Shown piece by piece: positions 53,697-62,530 of a stretch of 64,000 bases of DNA. Position numbers and translations under genes: made by a program. The stretch's first letter is position 1, and each line of letters begins with the position of its first letter. The notes under the pieces are model-generated. The model saw nothing but the letters and a program-made list of their open reading frames with translations. It was not told where the DNA came from and searched no databases. This DNA comes from Psychroflexus torquis ATCC 700755 (GTDB lineage Bacteria > Bacteroidota > Bacteroidia > Flavobacteriales > Flavobacteriaceae), in assembly GCF_000153485.2 (NCBI RefSeq), contig NC_018721.1:1922001-1986000 (forward strand), written 5' to 3'.

Positions 53697-54548
53697 ATGT
53701 ATCCAGTAGAGAAGATGTGCAAATCCATGAGAGTTAGCAAGAACGCTTATTATCATTGGTTTAAAAACAAAGACATTGTAGTTTTAAAAACAGCGACAGC
53801 GGTTCTAAAAGAGAGGATCAAAATTATTTTTGAGCAAAGTAGAGAAATTTATGGTAGCTCTAGGGTTCAAAAAATGTTAGAACGAGAAGGCTTGGTTTAC
53901 TCTCGTTCCTACATCGGTTTACTGATGAAAGATATGGGGCTAAGAAGTGTTCTAAAGAGAAAATTCGTTCTTACAACAAACTCTAATCATCCATATTTAA
54001 CTAAGGAAAATGAGTTAAATAGAGAGTTCTCTAGTTTTAAATTAGGGGAGAAATGGGTGTCTGACATCACTTATATTCGAGTTAATGATGATTGGAATTA
54101 CTTAACAACCATCATAGATTTAGCAGATAGAAAGGTGGTTGGATGGTCTTTAAGTGAAGATATGACTACTCAAAATACAGTTCTGAAGGCTTGGATTGAT
54201 GCTCGAAAAACAAGAAGTATTCATAAAGAATTTATTTTTCATTCAGATAGAGGTGTGCAATATGCTTCGAATAAAATGACTAACATTTGCAATTTTAACC
54301 TTAAAATAACTCAAAGTATGAGTAGGAAGGGGAATTGCTGGGACAATGCTGTAGCTGAAAGCTTTTTTAAAACAATCAAATACGAATGGCTATATAGATT
54401 TAAATTTACCTCATATAATCAATTATATGAGTCTATTGATAGCTACATTCATTGGTATAATACCGAAAGATTACATTCTAGTTTAGGATATTCCTCACCT
54501 CTAGAAATGGAAATAAAATTGAGAGGATTTATTAAAAAAATAGCTTAA
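53697..54548 (+). CDS. IS3-family OrfB DDE transposase
   Basis: The 283-residue rve-type integrase core of an IS3 element. The catalytic residues are Asp in WVSDITYI, Asp in FHSDRGVQY and Glu in AVAESFFKTIKYEW, with GNCWDNA between the last two. The open frame extends upstream of the ATG at 53697 to the slippery site (ERLIRYQFILKNVDMYPVEKM), so the natural product is an OrfAB fusion made by -1 frameshifting. The gene appears intact. Confidence 0.92.
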   Translation: MYPVEKMCKSMRVSKNAYYHWFKNKDIVVLKTATAVLKERIKIIFEQSREIYGSSRVQKMLEREGLVYSRSYIGLLMKDMGLRSVLKRKFVLTTNSNHPYLTKENELNREFSSFKLGEKWVSDITYIRVNDDWNYLTTIIDLADRKVVGWSLSEDMTTQNTVLKAWIDARKTRSIHKEFIFHSDRGVQYASNKMTNICNFNLKITQSMSRKGNCWDNAVAESFFKTIKYEWLYRFKFTSYNQLYESIDSYIHWYNTERLHSSLGYSSPLEMEIKLRGFIKKIA

Positions 54549-54567
54549 AAAATTAGTCACAAATTTA

Positions 54568-54948
54568 CTAGCTATTCCAATCGACGCTGTCAAACGTTCC
54601 TGTTACGATAGTAGCACCAGCATCACCATTTCTTGTAGGTTCATCATTTGTGCCTGTAGCTGTTCCACCATTTATGGCAATAGTCGTACCTCTAAAGGCA
54701 ATGTCCCACTCTGTATCGCTGGTGGTTTCTGCGCCAGTTTTAAAATCAAATTTTGTAAATGGACCTCCTACATCCATTCCCGTTCCCTGACCACCGGTTT
54801 GAGGTGCTGATAGATTACTTATCTGTTCTGCTTGAACAGGGTCTGATATTGGTATATTGTCATCGTCGCTGCTGCAAGATGTGAATGCCATAAATAATAC
54901 TGCTAGTGCTAGTGTCTGTACTGTTTTCATTGTTTTCATTGTTTTCAT
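54568..54948 (-). pseudogene. HmuY-family heme-binding lipoprotein, C-terminus cut off by IS3
   Basis: A 126-codon frame: lipobox FTSC (SSDDD after it), then KFDFKTGAETTSDTEWDIAFRGTTI-type sequence and GDAGATIVTGTFDSV. This is the first half of HmuY, a lipoprotein that captures heme and passes it to a TonB receptor; known relatives run to roughly 200 residues. The stop codon TAG lies in the end of the IS3 element. Three start codons lie in a 9-bp tandem repeat (ATGAAAACA three times, 54948, 54939, 54930). It is directly downstream of the TonB receptor gene. Confidence 0.82.
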
Positions 54949-54966
54949 TCTAATTGTGTTTAAAAA

Positions 54967-54982
54967 CCTGCCCGACGGCAGG
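54967..54982. repeat. Short GC-rich hairpin between receptor and hmuY-like gene
   Basis: CCTGCC-CGAC-GGCAGG is a perfect 6-bp stem with a 4-base loop, in very AT-rich surroundings. It sits in the 38-base gap after the receptor stop. It may separate expression of the two genes, or be a dispersed palindromic repeat. Confidence 0.55.
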
Positions 54983-54986
54983 CGGG

Positions 54987-57068
54987 TTAAAATTGATAAT
55001 TGAGTTTTACGTATCCTTGAATTCCCGGCAACGTTGGAATATTGATATCGGTATAGTCCAAAAGATTATTTGCTCCTACCTGTACTGTGAAATCTGTATA
55101 AAAGGTTTTGCTAGCTGCTACATTTGCCGTTACAAAACCATCGATAAAACTGGTATCATAAGAATCGATAAGTCCATTTCCATTAGTGTCGAACTGAGCA
55201 TATTTGCTTCGATATAGAAGTCGTAGATTAATGTTTGCCTTTGCGGAAACAATATCATAAAACACCTTGAAGTTGGCATTGTGCCGAGAGCGGTTCACGA
55301 GCCCAAAATAATCGGACTGCGTGACCGCCACGGTCTGGTTTGTCCCAGGGTCACGGGCAAATACTTGACCATCTTCTACCTCTTGTTGTTTGTTTTTATC
55401 GTAGGCATAAAGCAACTGATAGCCAGCACTTACATTAAAGGCCTCGGTTATTTTATACCCTGTGTTGATTTCAAGTCCTGTGGTATAGATTTCATCAAAA
55501 TTGACATAACTGAAAATATTTTGACCGTTGGTTTTGCGGGCAATAATGCGTGTATCGATAAGGTTCTTAATATCGTTTCTAAAAAAATTAAGTTCGCTAT
55601 TCCATTTGCCTTCTTTGAAAGTCAATCCTAAATTATAACCAACAGAACTTTCTGCTTCTAACGGATTATTTAAGTCATCTCCCGAAACTACCACGTTAAG
55701 AATTTGTCCTTGTTCTTGAAGCTCTTGTAATTTATCCAGAGCCACGTTATACCCCAGAACCGTATAACCAACTGCCGAATTGGTAAAATCAAAATACAAC
55801 TGTCTAAAGTCTGGCGCTTTAAAACCATAGCCTACCGAGCCTTTTACAGCAAATGCATCACTCAATTTATAACGCATTGCCAGTTTGGGACTAAATTGAT
55901 TGCTATATTCCGAATGATTGTCAAAGCGAGCACCAGCAATAACATTGAGTCGTTCTATAGGATTGATGTCATATTGTGCATAAACATATTGCGAGTTGAA
56001 ACTTACAAGTTCATCAAAAAACGTTCTGTCCAAAGCATCATATTGAAAGCCCAATCCTGCCGTTAGCGTTCCTGCGTTTGTGAAAGTGTAATTTCCACGA
56101 ATTTCTGGTCGTAATAATTTTTGATCAAAATCACTATCGCTCAACACCTCTTCGGTAATTGGGTTTGCAAGTCGCTCATTGGCTACATAATTGGTATAAT
56201 ACAATTCATAAGCTGTCGTGAATTTTTCGTTCCATTTTTGGTCGAGCCTTGCATGGGCATTCCATTCCCGTTCTTTGCTATCTCCTTCAAACAGAACATC
56301 GTTGAAGGTAAATCCAGCATCCTGTACTTGGTCATAAAATCGTGTAGATGTGAATAAAGATAGCTTGTCATTAAAGTCATAATACACTCGACCATTAACG
56401 GTATAACTTTCAAATGGATTGACCGTTTGACCCTCTTCTTCAGGATTTAAATCATAGCCTTCGCTGGAAAATCGGTTGACAAAAAACCCATAACGCAACT
56501 TTTTAAAACGCTGTTTAATATCAAGATTGATATCTTGTTGTACAAAACTGCCTATGCGATAAGAAACGTCTCCCTGCAGGTCTTCAGTTTTTGGTTTTTC
56601 CGTGATAATATTGATGACACCCCCCAAAGCTTCAGAACCGTAAAGACTGCTCGAAGGTCCTTTTACCACCTCAATCTGTTTGATATTGCCCACCGTAAGC
56701 CTGCTCAAATCAAAATTTCCGGCACTTCTACCCACAAGTGGCACCCCATCTATAAGAATCAAAATATAATCTGATGAGATCCCTTGAATTTGTACACCTT
56801 CAAAACCACTTTCATCAGCCACGGTTATAATTCCTGTTTGCTCGCTTAATATTTCATTTGAGCGGATTGTACCCGACTGTAAAATTTTCTTTTTTGAGAT
56901 TAAAGTTACTGGCAGTGGTAAAGATGAAAGTTGTCTTTCTGTACGCGTGGCCGTAAGGATAACTTCCTCTAAATTGTTGATTTGAGTGCTATCTACGCCC
57001 TCTTGGGAAACTACTTTCAAAAAAGATAAAATTATCAAAGTGTTTATAATAAGGAGTTTATAGTTCAT
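54987..57068 (-). CDS. TonB-dependent outer-membrane receptor (heme, HmuR-like)
   Basis: A ~693-residue receptor. A signal peptide is followed by the plug domain (EEVILTATRTERQLSSLPLPVT, ILSEQTGIITVAD, VQIQGISSDYILILIDGVPL, VVKGPSSSLYGSEALGGVIN). A 22-strand barrel follows and ends in GIQGYVKLNYQF. The next gene on the strand is the hmuY-like lipoprotein, and the divergent genes also look iron/heme related, so heme uptake is the best guess. The frame opens at TTG 57083; ATG at 57068 is chosen. No carboxypeptidase-like N-terminal extension is present, unlike SusC receptors. Confidence 0.9.
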   Translation of the reverse strand: MNYKLLIINTLIILSFLKVVSQEGVDSTQINNLEEVILTATRTERQLSSLPLPVTLISKKKILQSGTIRSNEILSEQTGIITVADESGFEGVQIQGISSDYILILIDGVPLVGRSAGNFDLSRLTVGNIKQIEVVKGPSSSLYGSEALGGVINIITEKPKTEDLQGDVSYRIGSFVQQDINLDIKQRFKKLRYGFFVNRFSSEGYDLNPEEEGQTVNPFESYTVNGRVYYDFNDKLSLFTSTRFYDQVQDAGFTFNDVLFEGDSKEREWNAHARLDQKWNEKFTTAYELYYTNYVANERLANPITEEVLSDSDFDQKLLRPEIRGNYTFTNAGTLTAGLGFQYDALDRTFFDELVSFNSQYVYAQYDINPIERLNVIAGARFDNHSEYSNQFSPKLAMRYKLSDAFAVKGSVGYGFKAPDFRQLYFDFTNSAVGYTVLGYNVALDKLQELQEQGQILNVVVSGDDLNNPLEAESSVGYNLGLTFKEGKWNSELNFFRNDIKNLIDTRIIARKTNGQNIFSYVNFDEIYTTGLEINTGYKITEAFNVSAGYQLLYAYDKNKQQEVEDGQVFARDPGTNQTVAVTQSDYFGLVNRSRHNANFKVFYDIVSAKANINLRLLYRSKYAQFDTNGNGLIDSYDTSFIDGFVTANVAASKTFYTDFTVQVGANNLLDYTDINIPTLPGIQGYVKLNYQF

Positions 57069-57116
57069 TTTATTTATAACCAATCTTAATAGAGTTCAAA
57101 TATATATATATTATTG

Positions 57117-57138
57117 TTATTTAGATTTAATAAAAATA
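57117..57138. promoter_or_regulatory. Possible Fur-type operator in divergent heme promoter
   Basis: TTATTTAGATTTAATAAAAA is a loose inverted repeat between the receptor and the DUF6607 gene, similar to A/T-rich Fur boxes with an ATTTAGA half-site. The match is weak and unproven. Its position would allow iron control of both sides. Confidence 0.3.
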
Positions 57139-57180
57139 GCTATTTTTGAGAAAAAATTATTAATCAATAAATCCTATTTC

Positions 57181-58089
57181 ATGAAAACACCTTTTTACAC
57201 CCTATTGGCACTATTGTTTTCGATAAGTGCAATTTCTCAAACATCAAAAAAACAAGAAGACCGCGAAGCTATCAAGACTATGTGTGGCTGTTTTGAGGTC
57301 GCTTTTAACTTTGCAGAGACCTTTAATTACAGTACTGATTCGCTTTACAAGCCCTCAAAAACGAAAATGGTCAAAGGTTTGGAATGGGCACAATTAGTGA
57401 CCGATACAGATGATAAAATCCAAATTCAGCATTTGTTACAAGTCGGTAATCCTGCCGAACCTATGGTTATGAAGCATTGGCGTCAAGATTGGTTGTTTGA
57501 GAACACAGATTTATACTCTTACAACGCAGAGAATGAATGGAAGTTTAAAAAATTCTCTTCTCCCGAAGTTACAGGACAATGGACACAGAAAGTATTTCAA
57601 GTAGATGACAGTCCGCGTTATGAAGGGTCTGGCTCTTGGGTACATGTAGATGGTAAAAGTTATTGGGAAAACACCACACCTGCACCTTTAGCAAGACGTG
57701 AATATACCACCAGAAGCGACTACAACGTTTTGATGCGTGGCAACCGTCACGAAATTACAGATTACGGTTGGGTACATGACCAAGATAATACCAAAATTAT
57801 CCGTGAGACTGGCAAGGAAGATATCGTATTGGCTAAGGAAAAAGGATATAACACCTATGTAAAAGTAGATGACAGCAAATGTGCTGCTGCCTCACAATGG
57901 TGGAAGGACAATGACAAAAAATGGGCTTTAGTTCGTGCTAAATGGGATGAAGTTTATGGCCGCAATAAAGACCTTGTTCTTGAAGAAAAAGTAGACAATA
58001 AGCCGCTCTATAAGTTTTTATTTGAAGAAGAAAGTTACGAAAAGGAAGCCGAAATTGATGAAGTCATTGAATCTTTCGTAAAAAAATAG
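57181..58089 (+). CDS. DUF6607 family exported protein
   Basis: A 302-residue protein with a signal peptide ending near ISAISQ (residue 20). Typical segments are CGCFEVAFNFAETF, GLEWAQLV, HWRQDWLFENTDLY, WTQKVFQVDDSPRYEGSGSWVH and DYGWVHDQDNTKIIR. These fit DUF6607, a family that in Bacteroidota commonly sits beside TonB receptors with PepSY proteins. Its role is unknown. It starts a rightward run with the ankyrin protein (4-base gap), DUF2271 and the PepSY fusion. Confidence 0.87.
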   Translation: MKTPFYTLLALLFSISAISQTSKKQEDREAIKTMCGCFEVAFNFAETFNYSTDSLYKPSKTKMVKGLEWAQLVTDTDDKIQIQHLLQVGNPAEPMVMKHWRQDWLFENTDLYSYNAENEWKFKKFSSPEVTGQWTQKVFQVDDSPRYEGSGSWVHVDGKSYWENTTPAPLARREYTTRSDYNVLMRGNRHEITDYGWVHDQDNTKIIRETGKEDIVLAKEKGYNTYVKVDDSKCAAASQWWKDNDKKWALVRAKWDEVYGRNKDLVLEEKVDNKPLYKFLFEEESYEKEAEIDEVIESFVKK

Positions 58090-58093
58090 TAAG

Positions 58094-59617
58094 ATGAAGA
58101 TTTTGAAAAATGTAACGCTGCTTGCTATGCTCTTTATGAGCATAGTGGCAGTGGCACAACAAGATAATGTACTTCTTGACCGTTCCTTCTGGAAAGGAAA
58201 TCCAGACTTGAAAACAGTAAAGCAAAAAATCGCTGAGGGCAATGATGCAACCGCCTTAAATGAGAATGCATTTGATGCCGTAATCTATGCGTTACTTGAA
58301 AATGCAGATGATAGTATCATAAAGCACCTCTTGTCTTTTGAAGGAAATCCGGTTGATAAAAAAACCCACGACAGCCGTATCTACTTGCATTGGGCGGCCT
58401 ATGCTGGACAAACCGAAATGGTCAATTTTTTACTCGATAAGGGTTCTTCTGTTACGAAATTAGACAGCCACGGTTATACACCACTTGCCTTTGCAGCGAA
58501 TGCAGGTCAGAAAAACAAAGCCCTGTACGACGCTTTTGAAAGTCACGGTGTAAATCTTCTTAATGAGAAAAATGAAAGTGGTGCTAACCTACTTTTACTG
58601 GTTGCGCCATCACTTTCCAATGAAGAAGAGTTGAATTTCTTCACCGGAAAAGGTCTAAAACTTAATAGCACAGATAAAAATGGCAACGGTATTTTCAATT
58701 ACGCCTCCAAAAAAGGGAATATAGATTTTCTAAAATTGCTTATTAAAAAAGGTGTGGATTATAAATCATCGAACAAAAAAGGGGGGAATGCCTTTTTATT
58801 CGCAGCACAAGGCGGACGTGGTTATAGTAATCCGTTGGCAGTTTATGAGTACTTGAAAAGTCTTGGTCTTGAGCCTAATATCGTGACCAAAGACGGCTAC
58901 ACGCCCTTACATAGATTGGCGTACAACACTAGCGATCCAGCGATTTTTGAATTTTTCCTAACTGCTGGTGCAGATGTAAACCAAAAAGATGCCGAAGGCA
59001 ACACACCCTTTCTCAATGCAGCATCCCGAAATGAACTGGAAATGGTAAAACTACTTTCCAAAAATGTAAAAGACTTCGATGCTACAAATAATAATGGACA
59101 GTTGGCTTTAATGCTTGCGTTTCAACGTAACAGTCCAGAAGTGGCAGAATTCTTATTGAATAAGAAAAGTGATGCTGAAATTTATAGTGAGGGTCGTAGA
59201 AATGCAAAAGACAAGAAAGGCAATACCATCGCTTATTATTTGGTAGCCTCTTTTGATAGCAGAAAACCTGATGAATTTGATGCCAAATTAAAACTGCTTC
59301 AAGAAAAAAATATACAATTAAACACCACGCAAGCTGAAGGAAACACGCTATTTCATCTTGCCACCAAAGACAATGAATTAGGGGTATTGAAACGCCTTGT
59401 AGATTTTAATATTAACATCAATGCTAAAAATGGAAAAGGGTTAACCGCTTTACACCTTGCTGCTATGAAAGCTGAAGACAGCCAAATAATGAAATACCTA
59501 ATCTCAAAAGGTGCGGATACAAAAATCAATACCGATTTTGAAGAAACGGTTTTTGACTTGGCCAGCGAAAATGAACTCTTACAAAAACAAAACACCTCAT
59601 TGAATTTTTTAAAGTAA
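58094..59617 (+). CDS. Exported ankyrin-repeat protein
   Basis: A 507-residue protein with a signal peptide ending at AVAQQ (residue 23) and about ten ankyrin repeats through the rest. Good examples are RIYLHWAAYAGQTEMVNFLL, DGYTPLHRLAYNTSDPAI, GNTPFLNAASRNELEMVKLL and KGLTALHLAAMKAEDS. It probably binds partner proteins in the periplasm. Its place between DUF6607 and DUF2271 in a heme/iron operon is the only clue to its job. Confidence 0.9.
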   Translation: MKILKNVTLLAMLFMSIVAVAQQDNVLLDRSFWKGNPDLKTVKQKIAEGNDATALNENAFDAVIYALLENADDSIIKHLLSFEGNPVDKKTHDSRIYLHWAAYAGQTEMVNFLLDKGSSVTKLDSHGYTPLAFAANAGQKNKALYDAFESHGVNLLNEKNESGANLLLLVAPSLSNEEELNFFTGKGLKLNSTDKNGNGIFNYASKKGNIDFLKLLIKKGVDYKSSNKKGGNAFLFAAQGGRGYSNPLAVYEYLKSLGLEPNIVTKDGYTPLHRLAYNTSDPAIFEFFLTAGADVNQKDAEGNTPFLNAASRNELEMVKLLSKNVKDFDATNNNGQLALMLAFQRNSPEVAEFLLNKKSDAEIYSEGRRNAKDKKGNTIAYYLVASFDSRKPDEFDAKLKLLQEKNIQLNTTQAEGNTLFHLATKDNELGVLKRLVDFNININAKNGKGLTALHLAAMKAEDSQIMKYLISKGADTKINTDFEETVFDLASENELLQKQNTSLNFLK

Positions 59618-59623
59618 TATGAA

Positions 59624-59660
59624 GCCCATAATCCCGAAATAAATTCGGGACAAGTTGGGC
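59624..59660 (+). repeat. Nested intergenic hairpin
   Basis: TCCCGAA/TTCGGGA (59632-59650) sits inside an outer GCCCA...TGGGC stem. It lies in the 60-base gap between the ankyrin gene and DUF2271. There is no T tract after it, so an attenuator or mRNA-processing role is as likely as termination. Confidence 0.5.
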
Positions 59661-59677
59661 CTTAAAAATTTAGCTTA

Positions 59678-60163
59678 ATGAAAACACTATTTAAAATTAT
59701 TCCTGTGATGGTAATTGCAATATTATTGCTCTCGGCATTTACAACTACTGAAAACAAAGCTGTAAAATGCCTTATACAAATGACCAATTACACAGGCGAA
59801 GGTGCTTATGTAATTGTTTCTTTAATGAATCCATCTGGCGACTATGAAGAAACCCTTTACGTGCAAGGCAAAGACAGTGAATGGTTTAGTGAAATCCCTG
59901 AATGGTGGAAATTCTATGGGAAATATCGCCCTAATATCGATGCTATTTCGAGTGCAACGATAAGCGGTGGCGAACGTACCGTTACTGTATTGCAGATTCC
60001 AACCGATAAAGTTGATAAAGGATACAGCCTGCGTTTTGAAACTTCGGTAGAAGACCAAGACTATTATGCCGCTGATATTCAATTTGAGTTGACCACAGAA
60101 AATCTTAAATCCAAAAAAGAGGGGAAAGGGTTTATACGCTATATAAGAATGCTTCTGCAGTAA
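59678..60163 (+). CDS. DUF2271 family exported protein
   Basis: A 161-residue protein with an N-terminal signal segment (residues 5-24, no lipobox). The mature region is a beta-sandwich type DUF2271 domain: CLIQMTNYTGEGAYVIVSLM, LYVQGKDSEWFSEIPEWW, DAISSATISGGER and YSLRFETSVEDQDYYAADIQ. In other genomes this domain is often next to PepSY and flavin-transfer proteins, as here (the PepSY fusion starts 9 bases later). Its function is not established. Confidence 0.88.
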   Translation: MKTLFKIIPVMVIAILLLSAFTTTENKAVKCLIQMTNYTGEGAYVIVSLMNPSGDYEETLYVQGKDSEWFSEIPEWWKFYGKYRPNIDAISSATISGGERTVTVLQIPTDKVDKGYSLRFETSVEDQDYYAADIQFELTTENLKSKKEGKGFIRYIRMLLQ

Positions 60164-60172
60164 AAATTACCT

Positions 60173-62368
60173 ATGACAATTTCTATTTGGCGATACAGTC
60201 ATTTTATACTTGCCTTTGCTTCTTCTTTGTTTTTACTCATTGCCTCGGTGACAGGTGTGATTTTAGCCATTGAGCCCATTTCGCATCAAGCTAAAGGGTA
60301 TGCAGTTCAAGATTTGGACAAGATATCTTTAGGGACTACCACTGAGGCGCTGAAAAAAAATTACGACGACGTATTTGCACTCGAAGTAGAAACATCAGGT
60401 TTTGTAAAGGCCTCTGTTCTTACTTTGGAAATGGAAATGCTCGATATCTACATCGATCCAAACACAGGCCTAGAATTGGGCCAAATACAAGAGCGACCCT
60501 TTATTTATAGTTTTGCCACTAATCTACATCGTTCTCTTTTTCTTAAAAGCATCGGACGGTTTTTTGTGGGTTTGATTTCGCTTTTACTTTTACTGATTAC
60601 CATTACTGGAGTATTGCTTCTCGCCAAAAGGCAAGGAGGTTTTAAACGTCTTTTTTCAAAAGTTCAAAAAGATTATTTTGAACTTCGATACCATGTTATT
60701 TTAAGCCGATGGTTTTTTATTCCAATTGTTATTCTTGCTTTTACAGGTGTCTATCTTTCCGCAGAAAAATTTGAATTACTACCCAATGCTACTATCACGC
60801 ATAAAGAAATTAATAATACGGATACGACAGAACGTTTTGAGCATATTATTGATATTCCTTTTTTCAAGGCAACCACGCTCGACCAAATAAGAAAGGTAGA
60901 TTTTCCATTTTCTGAAAATCCTGAGGAGTATTATCAAGTCGCATTAAAGAATAAGGAAATAAGGGTCAGTCAACAAACAGGACAAATTGTAAGTGAAGCC
61001 AATTATCCTTTTGTAGCATTGGCATCCCGTTTAAGTTGGAAGCTGCATACAGGCGAAGGAAATGTCTTTTGGTCTATTGTTTTACTACTTGCAAGTGCTT
61101 CCATTCTATTCTTTATGTATTCAGGTTTTGCGATGACGCTGAAACGTAGAAAAAAAGTAAAAGCCATTTCCATAATGCCAGATAAGGACGACTGTGAATT
61201 TGTTATTTTAGTGGGGTCAGAAACAGGAACAACATTCGATTTTGCAAGGCAACTTTATACAAGTTTGAATGCTACTGGTAAAAAAGTCTATATGACCGAA
61301 TTGAATAAGTATTGCACTTTCGCTAAAGCAAGACGCATCATCATATTTACTGCGACCTACGGCGAAGGCGAACCCCCTTCAAACGCCAGGAAGTTTGAAG
61401 CTATTTTTTCAACTATCCAACAACCGAACAAAATCCGATATTCCGTAGTAGGATTTGGTTCCTTGGAATATCCAGACTATTGTAAGTTTGCTATAAAAGT
61501 TGATGCGATCTTGCAAATACATCCTGATTTTCAGCCCTTGTTCCCACTTTATAAAATCAATAATGCAGATGCTGCTGATTTTGAAAACTGGGTCAAACAA
61601 TTGAGCAAACAAATTGATATTTCGTTATCGATACAGCAGCCTAAAAAAATTAAAAGGCAGCTCAAGCAAATCCCTTTTGAAGTTTTGGGACGTACTGGAT
61701 TAAATGTAGATGACACTTTTCTGATTCGATTAAAGCCCAAGAAAAAAATAAAATTCACTTCTGGCGATTTATTGGTCATATTAATAAAAGGAACTACTAT
61801 TACCCGTCAATATTCTATTGCCAGAATAGGCGATGAAATACTGTTAAGCATCAAAAAACACGAGTTTGGCCAGTGCTCCTCCTATCTCTACGAATTGAGT
61901 AAGGGCGATACCATTGAGGCCGCTGTAAAGGCTAATCAACATTTTCATTTCCCTAAAAAAACGACTGCTACAGTATTGATAGCAAACGGAACTGGGATAG
62001 CCCCATACTTGGGGATGATAGAACAGAATAGAAACACAACAATTAACTTATTTTGGGGAGGTAGGACCGTAGCTTCATCAGCTATTTATGATGACATTCT
62101 TAAAGGGATTATTTCGAAAAATGAAAATAACACAATCCATAAATCCCATTCAAGAGAGGGAAGTAAAGAATACGTCCAAAATCTGGTAATCCAACAAAAG
62201 GATAGTGTTCTCAAAACAGTTCAAGAAGGTGGTGTGGTTATGATTTGTGGTTCGCTAGCGATGCAACACGATGTTTTAGATGTGCTGGAAAGTTTACTCG
62301 CAGAACATTCTGCAACTAGCCTCGACGAGCTTCAGCATAATGGGCAGTTAAAGATGGATTGTTACTAA
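60173..62368 (+). CDS. PepSY-membrane / flavodoxin / FAD-NAD(P) reductase fusion
   Basis: A 731-residue inner-membrane reductase. Residues 1-330 form a PepSY_TM region with four hydrophobic segments and conserved His residues (RYSHFILAFASSLFLLI, NLHRSLFLKSIGRF, WKLHTGEGN). Residues ~342-475 are a flavodoxin domain (FVILVGSETGTTFDFARQL, TATYGEGEPPSNAR). Residues ~495-731 are a ferredoxin-NADP-reductase module (TRQYSIAR, FGQCSSYLYELSKGD, IANGTGIAPYLGM, CGSLAMQHDV). It could carry electrons from NAD(P)H across the membrane to reduce ferric iron or heme. A MITE-like repeat begins at its stop codon (TAA/TACC). Confidence 0.9.
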   Translation: MTISIWRYSHFILAFASSLFLLIASVTGVILAIEPISHQAKGYAVQDLDKISLGTTTEALKKNYDDVFALEVETSGFVKASVLTLEMEMLDIYIDPNTGLELGQIQERPFIYSFATNLHRSLFLKSIGRFFVGLISLLLLLITITGVLLLAKRQGGFKRLFSKVQKDYFELRYHVILSRWFFIPIVILAFTGVYLSAEKFELLPNATITHKEINNTDTTERFEHIIDIPFFKATTLDQIRKVDFPFSENPEEYYQVALKNKEIRVSQQTGQIVSEANYPFVALASRLSWKLHTGEGNVFWSIVLLLASASILFFMYSGFAMTLKRRKKVKAISIMPDKDDCEFVILVGSETGTTFDFARQLYTSLNATGKKVYMTELNKYCTFAKARRIIIFTATYGEGEPPSNARKFEAIFSTIQQPNKIRYSVVGFGSLEYPDYCKFAIKVDAILQIHPDFQPLFPLYKINNADAADFENWVKQLSKQIDISLSIQQPKKIKRQLKQIPFEVLGRTGLNVDDTFLIRLKPKKKIKFTSGDLLVILIKGTTITRQYSIARIGDEILLSIKKHEFGQCSSYLYELSKGDTIEAAVKANQHFHFPKKTTATVLIANGTGIAPYLGMIEQNRNTTINLFWGGRTVASSAIYDDILKGIISKNENNTIHKSHSREGSKEYVQNLVIQQKDSVLKTVQEGGVVMICGSLAMQHDVLDVLESLLAEHSATSLDELQHNGQLKMDCY

Positions 62369-62530
62369 TACCAAATTAAACCTATAATGTCGTAATAAAT
62401 CGTTTCTTTTCCGCCTGCTTTTTATCAAAAATAATTACCGTAGCTAAGGCTATGCTAATTATTTTTAATTTCAATCAACCAAAAAGTAATTCGATTTATT
62501 CATACGGCATTATAGATATATTTTGGTATA
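62369..62530 (+). mobile_element. MITE-like element, family A (copy A5)
   Basis: About 160 bp from TACCAAATTAAACCTATAAT to GCATTATAGATATATTTTGG. Both terminal repeats are present and the inner motifs CGTAATAAATCGTTT and CCGTAGCTAAGGCTATGC match the other copies. Compared with A1 it lacks about 26 internal bases, including GAGCTACGCCGTAGTAT. The left end touches the stop codon of the upstream gene. Confidence 0.75.

Larger units (their letters stand above)
53332..54574 (+). mobile_element. IS3-family insertion sequence joining two truncated genes
   Basis: About 1243 bp with two overlapping-frame transposase genes. The left end starts TGTCTACCTTTGATGTGAC. The right end, reversed, starts TAGCTAGTAAATTTGTGAC; the ends match only partly (10 of 19, with shared TGTGAC then A/T-rich). 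The left flank is the tail of a T9SS gene and the right flank a truncated hmuY-like gene. The flanking three bases differ (GAG and TTC), so there is no target duplication. An adjacent deletion or recombination between two copies is likely. Confidence 0.85.
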
